From positions 31,438 to 95,437 of the forward strand of contig NZ_CANLZW010000017.1 of NCBI RefSeq assembly GCF_947495625.1: a DNA stretch of 64,000 bases, written 5' to 3'. Position numbers and translations under genes: made by a program. The stretch comes from an uncultured Cocleimonas sp. (GTDB lineage Bacteria > Pseudomonadota > Gammaproteobacteria > Thiotrichales > Thiotrichaceae). Positions 27,556-38,153 of the stretch are shown piece after piece. A model generated the notes under the pieces. The model saw nothing but the letters and a program-made list of their open reading frames with translations. It made no database searches and had not been told where the DNA came from. The number at the start of each line of letters is the position of its first letter. Within the stretch, counting starts at the first letter, position 1.

Positions 27556-30306
27556 CTAATTTTTGATTTTTAACTCAACACGACGATTGTCTGCTCGTCC
27601 TGTTTCAGTTTTATTGTCAGCAATAGGATCTTGTTCACCATAACCATTAGAAGTTAAACGATTGGCATCGACTCCTTGTTTGATTAGTTCGATCATAACT
27701 GCGTTGGCTCTGCGCTTTGATAGTTTTTTATTAACATAAGCTAAACCTTGGTTGTCGGTGAAGCCTGCTATTTCAATATTAAAGTTTGGATTTTGTTTGA
27801 TGGTTGAAGCTGCTGCATTAATTATTGGCAGTGAGTTGATGGTGAGTTTTGCTGAACCTGTAGCAAAATTGACGCCTTTAAGGGTGATATTTTCCGTCTT
27901 TGTACAACCAAATCCATTAACTTCTGAACCTGCTTCAGATGCTGGGCAAAGGTCATTGGCATCTGCTATGCCGTCTTTATCTGCGTCAGCGATATTTGGG
28001 CATCCTTCAATATTAACTTCCTGTCCAGCAGGTGAGCTTGGGCACTGATCTTTACTATCGATAACACCATCACCATCACCATCAGCAGTCGCTTCTTTAA
28101 GTTTTGTAGTTAGCTCATCTTCTTTTGAGCTAAGGTCCTTATATGCATTTTTAAGTGCATCGAGTTCGCTAGTCGTTACCATTAAAGCTTTTATTTTATT
28201 GGCTTGTGAAGATGTGGTGCTTTCTAAAGTCGCCAGTTTGCCTGCAAGAGTACTTTTCTCTACTTCAGATTTAGCAAATTTATCTTGAATGTTTTCTAAA
28301 GCAGCTTTACAAGCATTTGCTGATTCTTGTGTGGAAGCTTCTAATGATGAAAGAGTTTCAATTTTAGATTTCAGTATTGCATTCTCATCATTACGTTGTT
28401 TGTAAGCACTTTTTAAAGCAGTTAACTCTTTAGAGGCCTGATTTAAGACGGTTATCTTTCTAGCTTGTTCACCAGCATTATTACTAGCTAGATCAAGTTG
28501 ACCTTTTAAGGTTTTACTTGCGTCTAGAGCTTCTTTTAGTTTTTTCTTCAATCCCTCAGTTGCAAGGTTATCTTGCTTCGCTTTCAACGAAATAGCATTT
28601 TGACGAGTGTCGAAAAGGGTTTGAATGCTTGATTTCTCTTTATCTAGATTTGTTAGCTGCTGTTTGAGTAATGTGTTTTCATCATTACGTGCTTTATAGG
28701 CACTTTTAAGTGCGTCTAGTTCCTTTGTGCTTTGACTTAATACAGTAATTTTTCTAGTTTGGTCACTAGAATTATTGTTTGCAATCTCAAGTTGCCCTTG
28801 TAGGCTTTTATTGGCATCTTCAGCTTCTTTAAGCTTCTGTTTTAAGCCTTCAATAATTTCACTATCTTGTGTTGCTTTCAAATTTACAGCAGTTTGATTG
28901 GAGTCGAATAGAGATTGGATATTAGACTTTTCTTTATCGAGATTTGTGAGTTGTTGCTTGAGTAAAACATTCTCATCATTTCTTTCTTTGTAAACACTTT
29001 TTAATGCTGTTAATTCAGCTGTTGATTGACTAAGAACATTGAGCTTTCTTAAAATCCCCGCAGACTCGTTTTGCGCTTGTGTGAGCTGAGTTGCCAATGT
29101 TTTGTTTTCATTATCAAGTTTAGCTAAGTCTTCTTTGAGCTTAGTATTTTCTTCAAGGCGTTTTTCATACTCACTTTTTAATGACTTAAGCTCAGTGTCA
29201 GTTTGCTCAAGAGCCGTTAATTTAATAACCTGATTGCTTGTCTCTTTTGTAAGAGTAGTGTGCTCAGTTTGTAAAGCTTTGTATTGATTACTCAGTTCTT
29301 CAAACTGAGTTTTTAAACTACTAGCTTCATCATTGCGCTCTTTATAAGCACTTTTCAAAGCTGCGAGTTCGACGTCTGATTGACCTAACGCAGTTAATTT
29401 TCTTGCTTGGTTACTTGTTTTATTTTCTAGGGCGGCAAGTTTAGCTTGAAGAGATTTATATTCACTGTTGAGCTCTTCAAGCTGTGCCTTCAACGTACTT
29501 GTTTCATCGTTTCGTTCGTTATAAGTGTTTTTTAAAGCCGCTAGTTCTTCCTCATTCTGTTTTAAAGAGGTGATCATGAGCGCTTGTGATCCTGCCTTTG
29601 TCTCCATCGATGACAAGCGATTTTTTAAATCAATATTTGTTAGATCTAGGTCAGCTAAATTTTGCTTTAGAGTTTCTAACTCTTGTTTTTCTTTTTCTAA
29701 CTGTGAATTTGTTTTAGCCTGAGAAGTTTTGAAAACACCTAATTGTTGTTCTAAATCCGTGATTTTTTCTTTTAGAGAAATATTTTCATTGGTGCCGTTA
29801 CTTATTATTTTTTGGCTGTTAGAAATCTGGTTCTGAGTATCTTCAAGGGCCTGTCTCAATTCTGCAATTTTTTGCTTAGATGCGGATGAGGCTAAATCAT
29901 ATCTTTGTTGTAAAGCTTGAAGTTTTTCATCACTTTCACAATTAGCCTGAAGTTGAGGTACTAAAGTTTGCGGTTGATTCGTTGGTGCAGTATTAAAAAA
30001 TGGGCTAGGAGGTGGCAATAAACCAAGAGGCTCGTTTTGAGTAGGATAAGGAATAATCTCTGGCATAGGTATTGGTTGAGAAAAATCCATATTGTTCCCA
30101 AAATTACCCATAGGATAGTTCATTGGGTGTGTGTTCATTGGAGACACAGGAACTGGTACGCAATCTCCCCACGCTACAAGCGCTTGATTGCCTCCCCAAA
30201 TTGGCACAGGTATTTCATAATTTGGTGGGAAAACTTCAGCATGACTTTGTTGAATTGTTAAGCTAAGAAAGCTACCTATTAACAATGTTTTGATTGTTGC
30301 GTGCAT
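27556..30306 (-). CDS. coiled-coil OmpA family protein with thrombospondin type 3 repeats
   Basis: This 916-residue exported protein has a signal peptide (cleavage near QQSHA), a Pro-rich stretch (about 30-115) and a very long coiled coil (about 120-745). Two calcium-binding TSP3-type repeats (DGDGDGVIDSKDQCP and DADKDGIADANDLCP) follow, then a C-terminal OmpA domain (about 805-916) with GFTDNQG and SKRRA that should bind peptidoglycan. The coiled coil is built from about seven units that each open like ELxALKSAYKERNDEN, with spacings near 60 and 97 residues. It probably spans or spaces the periplasm. The small membrane protein gene upstream is likely cotranscribed. A specific function is not recognisable. 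Confidence 0.85.
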   Translation of the reverse strand: MHATIKTLLIGSFLSLTIQQSHAEVFPPNYEIPVPIWGGNQALVAWGDCVPVPVSPMNTHPMNYPMGNFGNNMDFSQPIPMPEIIPYPTQNEPLGLLPPPSPFFNTAPTNQPQTLVPQLQANCESDEKLQALQQRYDLASSASKQKIAELRQALEDTQNQISNSQKIISNGTNENISLKEKITDLEQQLGVFKTSQAKTNSQLEKEKQELETLKQNLADLDLTNIDLKNRLSSMETKAGSQALMITSLKQNEEELAALKNTYNERNDETSTLKAQLEELNSEYKSLQAKLAALENKTSNQARKLTALGQSDVELAALKSAYKERNDEASSLKTQFEELSNQYKALQTEHTTLTKETSNQVIKLTALEQTDTELKSLKSEYEKRLEENTKLKEDLAKLDNENKTLATQLTQAQNESAGILRKLNVLSQSTAELTALKSVYKERNDENVLLKQQLTNLDKEKSNIQSLFDSNQTAVNLKATQDSEIIEGLKQKLKEAEDANKSLQGQLEIANNNSSDQTRKITVLSQSTKELDALKSAYKARNDENTLLKQQLTNLDKEKSSIQTLFDTRQNAISLKAKQDNLATEGLKKKLKEALDASKTLKGQLDLASNNAGEQARKITVLNQASKELTALKSAYKQRNDENAILKSKIETLSSLEASTQESANACKAALENIQDKFAKSEVEKSTLAGKLATLESTTSSQANKIKALMVTTSELDALKNAYKDLSSKEDELTTKLKEATADGDGDGVIDSKDQCPSSPAGQEVNIEGCPNIADADKDGIADANDLCPASEAGSEVNGFGCTKTENITLKGVNFATGSAKLTINSLPIINAAASTIKQNPNFNIEIAGFTDNQGLAYVNKKLSKRRANAVMIELIKQGVDANRLTSNGYGEQDPIADNKTETGRADNRRVELKIKN

Positions 30307-30332
30307 TAAATGCCTCCAAAAAAATTATTTAA

Positions 30333-30755
30333 TTATTCTCTGCCGCCTAAAGCAAAATCACGACGGGCCGCGGCGATTGTAATTGTGAAACCAGCTATAA
30401 CATCAATGAATGACATTATGGTCAAAAATAAAAAAGTAGAATCTCCCTTGTCACCTATAGACCAGGGAAACACTATCCAGGAAACAAGAAATGCAACGAA
30501 TACAAAGGTAGATAAAGTGTGATCTACAATTGAAATACTGGACGTTCGGGTCGATTTAAATATCTCTATATAAAGCGTAATCAAACCTGCCAAGATTACT
30601 ACATCGCTCCAGGTCGGTTTCCAAACGGCCCCTGAAGGTAATCCAACATGAAATAAAACATGATTTAGCCGGTCAGGGAAATACCCTATTTGGTGTAGTC
30701 CCCAGAATGCTATTAGTAAAAACGCAAAAAGCGGAAAAAATTTAAAAATAAACAT
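30333..30755 (-). CDS. small four-helix membrane protein, unknown function
   Basis: This 140-residue protein has about four hydrophobic helices (MFIFKFFPLFAFLLIAFWG, DVVILAGLITLYIEIF, LSTFVFVAFLVSWIVF, FLFLTIMSFIDVIAGFTITI). I do not recognise a family. The ATG at 30755 is chosen because AGGAAGG lies about ten bases upstream. A longer frame runs to 30812. It ends 26 bases before the start of the coiled-coil OmpA gene on the same strand, so the two are probably one transcript. A 7-bp dyad (AATTTCA / TGAAATT, 30783-30800) lies just upstream and could be an operator. Confidence 0.65.
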   Translation of the reverse strand: MFIFKFFPLFAFLLIAFWGLHQIGYFPDRLNHVLFHVGLPSGAVWKPTWSDVVILAGLITLYIEIFKSTRTSSISIVDHTLSTFVFVAFLVSWIVFPWSIGDKGDSTFLFLTIMSFIDVIAGFTITIAAARRDFALGGRE

Positions 30756-31157
30756 GCTAGCACCCTTCCTATAAAGGATTGTAATTTCAAGCGTGAAATT
30801 GTTCACAATCAAATATATACGAGAACTAAAGTGGATTCTCTTTTTTCTTATAACTCGCCTTAAAACGCAGTCATATATATACGTGTCGCAAGTATACCTA
30901 AAGTTCAGATTGCTTATCCAAATTGGGTCAATAAATAAGCTGATTTGAGCTTGCTTGTAAAAATACTGGCATTAATTCGCTGATGAAAGGCATAAATCGA
31001 CTATTTGCTCTGACAGGTGGAATTCATTCGCTTTACAACTCATTAGATAATTCTTACATGCTAAATGCGTATTGGACGTAAGCGGTAGATAGCCATCGAC
31101 CCAATGTATGCAGCGATGATTATTTACACCTATTAACTTTGTATAGAGAGAAAAGTA
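30756..31157. other. divergent intergenic region between two surface protein operons
   Basis: This 402-base AT-rich gap holds the promoters of both directions, but no box pair is convincing. It contains the AATTTCA / TGAAATT dyad at 30783-30800. A 32-codon frame from an ATG at 30983 has no ribosome binding site and is not called. I recognise no riboswitch. Confidence 0.4.
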
Positions 31158-34100
31158 ATGAGAAATAAAACCACAACATACAAATGGGCATATTTACCGT
31201 TTGTTTTCAGTTCGGCAGCTATATTAGCAACTCAGGCGACAGCCGGACCAGTAGCTGGCAGTCAGCAGTACCAAGATGCTAGACAAGTAAATAGAGCTAC
31301 CCACGAATACGTAGGTGGCAATACACAGATTGGCTTTGGTATTACCGATGATGGCGATACAGATGTTGAATTCAATCAAGTGCTTTCAGAAGGCGATAAC
31401 CACAGCACAAGCGCTGGTTTATGGGCTGGATATGATTTACAAGGAGATGAGAAAGGTCTTCTTGGTCGTGGCGCACAAATCAACCATAACTGGGTGTCAC
31501 GTGACGCGTCAGGTCGTGCTACTCGAGTTAATAAAGTATTTGCAGCTTATGATCGCAATGAAGCTGATCATGAAAAAGCGACAGTCGGTTACGGCCAGGA
31601 AAATGAGCATCTATTTTGGGAAGGTCATGTAAGTAAAGGGCTTTCAGGAAGAAAAGATGTTAGAGAAGTAGGAACTAATGGACAGAAAGTGTCTGATAGA
31701 GCATATGCATGGGGAGCTGGTGGTAGTGTTGGTAAGTTCTTGCCAGATGCTAACATGCGTATTCGCGCTGGTTTAGATCATGAGTGGAGTGATAAAGTTG
31801 GGGCAGGTGAAAAAGATGCTCGAAATACAACACTTTCTGCTGGTATTGAAAAGTTCTTTCAGGGAACAGGTCATAGTCTATCTCTAGATGTTGCGGGTTC
31901 TAAGCAGTCTGGTGGTTACCTGGATGGTGGAACAGACGATACTGATGTAACTGGTAGACTTGGTTATAAGTATGACTTCGGTGGTGCAAGTATTTATCAA
32001 CCTGATAGACGTTACCGTCGTGTTCGTGTGGAAGTTCCTGGAAAAGCGACTCCTCCACGTTATGTACAGAAGCAACAATTTAAGCGTGTTCCTACGTATA
32101 AGACTGTTCCTGTATATGGTAAGAAAACAGTTAAGAAGCCTTACAAGCAATTAGTCAAGAGTACTATGGAGCTTGAAGGTCAAACATTCTTTAAATTGAA
32201 TAGCTCTAAGCTTATTCCATCTGCACAAACACGTTTGAAGCAGATTGCGGCTCAAATTCGTAAGAGTGGATACAAAGGTTCAATTAGAATTACAGGTAAT
32301 ACATGTGGTTTAGGTGATCCAGTATATGACCAAATCCTATCTGAGAAACGTGCGAAAGCGGTTAAAAACTTCTTAATCAAGAACGGATTTAACCCTGATC
32401 ATTTAGTGGCACGTGGTTTAGGTAAAGGACATCCAAAGTACCCACGTACTCCTGATCAAGACTTCAAAAACCGTCGTGTTGATATAGAGTATGTTTCTGA
32501 GAAGCAAATTTACAAAACAGGATATAGAACAGAAACACAAAATGTTCAAACAGGTACACGTCAAGTAGCTACAGGATTCAAGAATATTCCTGCAGGTTCT
32601 AAGAATGTAATGATTGATAGTGGTCGACCTGGTGCTCCACGAGTTGTTTGGAGAACTGAAGCAATACCTACATCTCCAGCATGGATCAAGCGCGCTTTAC
32701 ATAATAATATTCAGCATGATCGAAGCGTTAATACCTACACTACAACCGAAGGTTTTGACAATATAGATAATACTGTAAAAGCAGCTAATGATAAGGCGCA
32801 GACATTACAGGATGTGCCTGTAACTATTAATGTATTGTCCAATGATGATGCTGATGCAACAATTACTCGTATAGTATCTGGGCCTTCTAACGGAAGTGCA
32901 TCTATTGTAGGTGATCAAATCGTATACACTCCTAATCCAGGTTTCTCAGGAACTGATTCACTTACCTATGAGGTTACAGATCCCAATGGCAATAAAACAA
33001 CAGCAAGAGTTGATATAGTTGTAATTAAAGCTGTAAATACAGGCCCAGTTGCCGTAAATGATGTAACAACGGCGTCATGTAGTGGTCCAGTTACAATTAA
33101 TGTGTTAGGTAATGATAGCGATGCTGATAATGATACATTGACTGTAATTAGTTTTACTCAACCAGCTAACGGAACTGTTAAACAAACCTCTAATGGAGTC
33201 TTTGTATACACTCCAAATACTGACGCTTGTGGAACAGATGAAACATTTGAATACACAATCTCCGATGGTAATAATGGAACTGACACTGCGACCGTAACGG
33301 TTTCAGTAGATGCAGAGTTAGATGATACTGTTAAAGCAGTAAATGATTTGGCTACTACAGATCAAGGTCAAGCAGTAACTGTTGATGTACTTAACAATGA
33401 TGATGCTGATGCTTCAATTACACGTATCGTTACTGGTCCTTCTAACGGAAGTGCGGCTATAGTAGATGGTCAAATTGTTTACACGCCAAATGCAGGATTC
33501 GTTGGAGATGATACCTTCACTTATGAAGTTCAAGATCCACAAGGAAACAAGACCACGGCAACAGTTACTGTAACGGTTAATCCTGCGGATAATGGAATTA
33601 ATGCAGCGAATGATTCTGCAACAACAGATGAAGGTGAAGCGGTAACTATCAATGTACTAAGTAATGATGATGCCGATGCTTCAATAACTCGAGTGGTGTC
33701 TAACCCATCAAATGGTTCTGCTACTATAGTCAATGGTCAAATTGTTTATACGCCAGATGCAGGTTTCTCAGGCACTGATACCTTCACTTATGAAGTTCAA
33801 GATCCACAAGGAAACAAGACCACGGCAACAGTTACTGTAACGGTTAATCCTGCGGATAATGGAATTAATGCAGCGAATGATTCTGCAACAACGGATGAAG
33901 GCAAGGCAGTAACGATCAATGTGCTAAGTAACGATGATGCCGATGCCTCGATAACTCGAGTGGTATCTAACCCATCAAATGGTTCTGCTACTATAGTCAA
34001 TGGTCAAATTGTTTATACACCAAATGCAGGTTTCTCAGGCACTGATACCTTCACTTATGAGGTACAGGATCCACAAGGTAACAAGACAACAGCAACGGTT

Positions 34101-35255
34101 ACTGTAACGGTTAACCCTGTTGATGACGATGTAAAAGCAGCGAATGATTCGGCAACAACGGGTCAAGGCGAAGCAGTAACGATTGATGTACTTGATAATG
34201 ATGATGCAGATGCCTCCATAACACGAGTAGTAATATCACCGTCAAATGGATCAACAAGTATTGTTGGTGGTCAGATTGTCTATACTCCAAATGCTAATTT
34301 CTCAGGCACTGATACCTTTACTTATGAAGTACAGGACCCACAAGGAAACAAGACAACAGCAACCGTTACGGTGACAGTTACTCCTAGTAATACCAAGCCG
34401 GATGCTGTCAATGACTCAGAAACTACCGGTTATGATGAGGCAGTAAAGATCAATGTACTTGGTAACGATACCGATCCTGAAAACGATGCCTTAACGGTTG
34501 AAAGTGTAACCCAAGGTACTGAAGGTGGAACTGTAACGATACTTTCTAATGGTCAAGTAGAATACACACCTGCATCAGGTTTTACAGGAACAGATACATT
34601 CACTTACACTATTTCTGATGGTAACGGTGGAACGGATACTGCAACTGTAACAGTTACCGTAGAAGGACCAGCTAATACGGCTCCGATTGCGAACGATGAC
34701 TCAGCTACAGCAGCTTGTAGTGCCATTAATATAGATGTGCTAGATAATGACAGCGATCCTGATGGAGATACTCTAAGTATTATTGGAGTAGATGGTGTAA
34801 GTCCTGGTGCTATGGCTTCAATCGTAGGTGGAATGATCGTTTATACGCCTAACCCTGATACTTGTGGTAAAGGTGGTTCAGATAGTTTTACTTACACAAT
34901 ATCTGACGGAAATGATCACACAGCTTCTGCTACTGTTAATATTTCACTTAAAGGTGTATCAGGCACAGATATTAATGCTGAGCCTGATGATGTTATGACT
35001 AAGGAAGGTGAGAGCGTAGATATTCATCCTCTACGTAATGACTCAGGTACAGGAATTAGAATCATCGCAGTCGATACGCCTAAGCATGGCACAGTAACAT
35101 TCACAAATAGTAAGGTTACTTACACGCCAGATGCGGGATACACTGGAATGGATAGTTTCTGGTACGACATCGTTGATTCTAGTGGTGCAGGAACTTCTGC
35201 ATTAATCGTTGTTGATGTTATGGAAGGATGTGTAAAGGATCACAAGTGTAATTAA
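31158..35255 (+). CDS. large exported protein: barrel-like domain, OmpA domain, nine Ig-like repeats
   Basis: This 1365-residue protein has a signal peptide (ATQATAGP), then about 230 residues of alternating beta strands that look like an outer membrane barrel (about 55-285). A Tyr/Arg/Lys-rich linker (about 285-335) leads to an OmpA-like domain (about 336-452: FFKLNSSKL, ITGNTCGLGD, KRAKAVKNFL, RGLGKGHP, KNRRVDIEY). Nine Ig-like repeats of about 89 residues follow (about 540-1355), each with the pattern AANDSATT..G.AVTINVLSNDDAD and ending TVTVTV. Repeats 2 and 8 each contain a cysteine pair. It could be a cell-surface or periplasmic scaffold or adhesin. No secretion system genes lie nearby. 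Confidence 0.85.
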   Translation: MRNKTTTYKWAYLPFVFSSAAILATQATAGPVAGSQQYQDARQVNRATHEYVGGNTQIGFGITDDGDTDVEFNQVLSEGDNHSTSAGLWAGYDLQGDEKGLLGRGAQINHNWVSRDASGRATRVNKVFAAYDRNEADHEKATVGYGQENEHLFWEGHVSKGLSGRKDVREVGTNGQKVSDRAYAWGAGGSVGKFLPDANMRIRAGLDHEWSDKVGAGEKDARNTTLSAGIEKFFQGTGHSLSLDVAGSKQSGGYLDGGTDDTDVTGRLGYKYDFGGASIYQPDRRYRRVRVEVPGKATPPRYVQKQQFKRVPTYKTVPVYGKKTVKKPYKQLVKSTMELEGQTFFKLNSSKLIPSAQTRLKQIAAQIRKSGYKGSIRITGNTCGLGDPVYDQILSEKRAKAVKNFLIKNGFNPDHLVARGLGKGHPKYPRTPDQDFKNRRVDIEYVSEKQIYKTGYRTETQNVQTGTRQVATGFKNIPAGSKNVMIDSGRPGAPRVVWRTEAIPTSPAWIKRALHNNIQHDRSVNTYTTTEGFDNIDNTVKAANDKAQTLQDVPVTINVLSNDDADATITRIVSGPSNGSASIVGDQIVYTPNPGFSGTDSLTYEVTDPNGNKTTARVDIVVIKAVNTGPVAVNDVTTASCSGPVTINVLGNDSDADNDTLTVISFTQPANGTVKQTSNGVFVYTPNTDACGTDETFEYTISDGNNGTDTATVTVSVDAELDDTVKAVNDLATTDQGQAVTVDVLNNDDADASITRIVTGPSNGSAAIVDGQIVYTPNAGFVGDDTFTYEVQDPQGNKTTATVTVTVNPADNGINAANDSATTDEGEAVTINVLSNDDADASITRVVSNPSNGSATIVNGQIVYTPDAGFSGTDTFTYEVQDPQGNKTTATVTVTVNPADNGINAANDSATTDEGKAVTINVLSNDDADASITRVVSNPSNGSATIVNGQIVYTPNAGFSGTDTFTYEVQDPQGNKTTATVTVTVNPVDDDVKAANDSATTGQGEAVTIDVLDNDDADASITRVVISPSNGSTSIVGGQIVYTPNANFSGTDTFTYEVQDPQGNKTTATVTVTVTPSNTKPDAVNDSETTGYDEAVKINVLGNDTDPENDALTVESVTQGTEGGTVTILSNGQVEYTPASGFTGTDTFTYTISDGNGGTDTATVTVTVEGPANTAPIANDDSATAACSAINIDVLDNDSDPDGDTLSIIGVDGVSPGAMASIVGGMIVYTPNPDTCGKGGSDSFTYTISDGNDHTASATVNISLKGVSGTDINAEPDDVMTKEGESVDIHPLRNDSGTGIRIIAVDTPKHGTVTFTNSKVTYTPDAGYTGMDSFWYDIVDSSGAGTSALIVVDVMEGCVKDHKCN
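33330..34397 (+). repeat. four tandem 267-bp DNA repeats inside the Ig-repeat gene
   Basis: Units begin at 33330, 33597, 33864 and 34131, exactly 267 bases (89 codons) apart. Units 2 and 3 are nearly identical, with a fully identical run of more than 100 bases around 33510-33625 and 33777-33892. This points to recent duplication or gene conversion and possible repeat-number variation. Confidence 0.9.
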
Positions 35256-35293
35256 AAGAGTTAGTAGGATGTAAATCGGTCAAGGATGATCGG

Positions 35294-35327
35294 AAAAAGC
35301 CACAGTTTTTACTGTGGCTTTTTTTAT
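35294..35327 (+). terminator. strong rho-independent terminator after the Ig-repeat gene
   Basis: AAAAAGCCACAGT, loop TTTT, ACTGTGGCTTTTT and more T follow 39 bases after the stop codon. The A tract and T tract would let it work in both directions. Confidence 0.9.
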
Positions 35328-35430
35328 GCTTATAAACTTTATTAAAACTTAGTTTGAATTGATTAAGGATATTAACGTTGAAATTCTTAGCTATGTTAAG
35401 CTTCATAAAATTTATAATTTCGCTTTAATC

Positions 35431-35961
35431 ATGCCTAATAATACATCTGCAAAAATACCTAAGAAAAGACGCTGGTTTCGATTTCTATTAGAAATACTAC
35501 TTATAGTAGCAATTGTTATCGGAATTCGTACCTGGCAGCAAAAAGACTTGGTGAGTGGCGTTGCTCCGAGTTTTCAAAGTGTCATGGTTGATGGAAAAAC
35601 AGTTAATCTGGAAGACTATAGTGGTAAGCCACTATTAATTCATTTCTGGGCAAGTTGGTGCCCTTTTTGTAAATTTGAAGAAAGCAGCATAACCGAGATT
35701 CAACAAGATTGGTCTGTACTAAGTGTTGCCTATCAGTCCGGTGATAAAGACGAAGTTGTTAAACACATGCAGGAAAGAGGCATAGAAAGCTGGCCAACAA
35801 TCATTGATGCTGATAGCCGACTAGCAGATCTATTTGGCGTTAAAGGAGTGCCGACGAGTTATATTATCGATGGTAATGGAAATATACGATTTACAGAAGT
35901 GGGTTTAACCAGTGGCTGGGGTCTAAGAGCTAGAATGTGGTGGGCAGATAAGTTTAAGTAA
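35431..35961 (+). CDS. membrane-anchored protein disulfide oxidoreductase (ScsD/TlpA-like)
   Basis: This 176-residue protein has a basic N-terminus, one membrane anchor (FLLEILLIVAIVIGI) and a periplasmic thioredoxin fold with active site WCPFC in WASWCPFCKFEESS. The conserved cis-proline segment is GVPTSYIID and the C-terminus ends GWGLRARMWWADKF, typical of the ScsD-like group. These proteins reduce or oxidise cysteines in the periplasm, sometimes linked to copper tolerance. No scsABC genes are adjacent. The ATG at 35431 is preferred over an upstream start at 35359, which would put extra residues before the anchor. Confidence 0.85.
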   Translation: MPNNTSAKIPKKRRWFRFLLEILLIVAIVIGIRTWQQKDLVSGVAPSFQSVMVDGKTVNLEDYSGKPLLIHFWASWCPFCKFEESSITEIQQDWSVLSVAYQSGDKDEVVKHMQERGIESWPTIIDADSRLADLFGVKGVPTSYIIDGNGNIRFTEVGLTSGWGLRARMWWADKFK

Positions 35962-35976
35962 AGAGTTCTAAATAAT

Positions 35977-36062
35977 AAAAAGTGCCTAGCTCTACATAAA
36001 TTCCGTTTACGTTTTCAAATATCAAAAACATAATAACATTCATAAGTAGGGGGGTATTTAAT
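35977..36062 (+). repeat. dispersed repeat, long form, copy L3
   Basis: This 86-bp copy begins AAAAAGTGCCTAGCTC and ends AAGTAGGGGGGTATTTAATTT. The internal segment is nearly identical to copy L2. It fills the gap between the convergent thioredoxin and yaaA genes. Confidence 0.9.
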
Positions 36063-36069
36063 TTAAAGC

Positions 36070-36852
36070 TTATTTCTTTGCAGGTTGGGGCCTAGAGAAT
36101 ACCCAATTTTCATTTGTAGACTCTTTTGGGTTAAATTTATAACCTTCTGCGCCAAAATCTTTGATATCTTCAATATGTTCAATGCGGTTTCTTAAAATGA
36201 AATCCGCCATCATGCCGCGTGCTTTTTTAGCAAAAATAGCAATTACTCGCGTTTTTCCATCTTTAGTTTCTTTGAAATTAACCGAAAGAATTCTACCATC
36301 TAGAACCTTCGGTTTAACCGATTTGAAATACTCATTTGAAGCTAAATTAACCAATACTTTTTCAGTTTGGTCTTCAAGGCTTTCATTCAACTGCTGGGTG
36401 ATTTTATCTCCCCAGAATTGATAAAGGTTGTCTCCGCGAGGGTTTTTGAGCCTTGTTTTCATCTCTAGGCGATATGGTTGGATTAAATCCATAGGACGAA
36501 GAGCGCCATACAAGCCAGACAAAATTCTTAGATGATTTTGCGCGTACGCTAAATCATCATCGGAATACTTATCTTTTTGAATGCCAGAGTACACATCGCC
36601 TTTGAAGGCAAACAGTGCAGCTTTCGCATTTTTTGTGTTGAAATCACTATTCCAGTCTTGAAAACGCTGAACATTCAAATTCGAAATGTTTTCGCTCACG
36701 TCCATAAGTTGACCAACGTCTTCTGAATTCAGCTTTTTAGCTTCATTAATCAGAAGTTGTGAGTCTTCAAGTTGTTCAGGAAGCGTATGAATATCCGAGG
36801 GTGTCGGAGTATCAAAGTCTTGTCCTTTGGATGGTGAGAGAGTGATTATCAT
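36070..36852 (-). CDS. yaaA: peroxide stress protein YaaA
   Basis: This 260-residue protein matches the YaaA/DUF328 family end to end: LSPSKGQDFDTP at the start, QRFQDWNSDF, FKGDVYSGI, LSGLYGALRPMDLIQPYRLEM, LVNLASNEYFKSV and KKARGMMADFIL. YaaA limits intracellular iron and protects DNA and proteins during peroxide stress in E. coli. It starts 5 bases after the ferredoxin stop, so the two are probably cotranscribed. That fits an iron-related role. Confidence 0.95.
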   Translation of the reverse strand: MIITLSPSKGQDFDTPTPSDIHTLPEQLEDSQLLINEAKKLNSEDVGQLMDVSENISNLNVQRFQDWNSDFNTKNAKAALFAFKGDVYSGIQKDKYSDDDLAYAQNHLRILSGLYGALRPMDLIQPYRLEMKTRLKNPRGDNLYQFWGDKITQQLNESLEDQTEKVLVNLASNEYFKSVKPKVLDGRILSVNFKETKDGKTRVIAIFAKKARGMMADFILRNRIEHIEDIKDFGAEGYKFNPKESTNENWVFSRPQPAKK

Positions 36853-36857
36853 AAAAC

Positions 36858-37115
<258 letters not shown>

Positions 37116-37238
37116 TTATTTTTTGCTAGTCTAAACAGTTGATGCAATTTTAACAGTAGAAAATTAAAAAAACAGTAACCTTTATCAATATATGCTTATA
37201 TAAGGATGATTATGGGAAAAGCAAACAGTTAGACTAAA

Positions 37239-38133
<895 letters not shown>

Positions 38134-38153
38134 TTTTAAATCCTAATATTAAA

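Noticed and set aside
30983..31081. Short frame upstream of the Ig-repeat gene (32 codons)
   Set aside because: There is no ribosome binding site and no recognisable features, so it is most likely chance.
33530..34000. Two minus-strand frames opposite the Ig repeats
   Set aside because: They are antisense shadows repeated every 267 bases because the DNA repeats. They have no coding features of their own.
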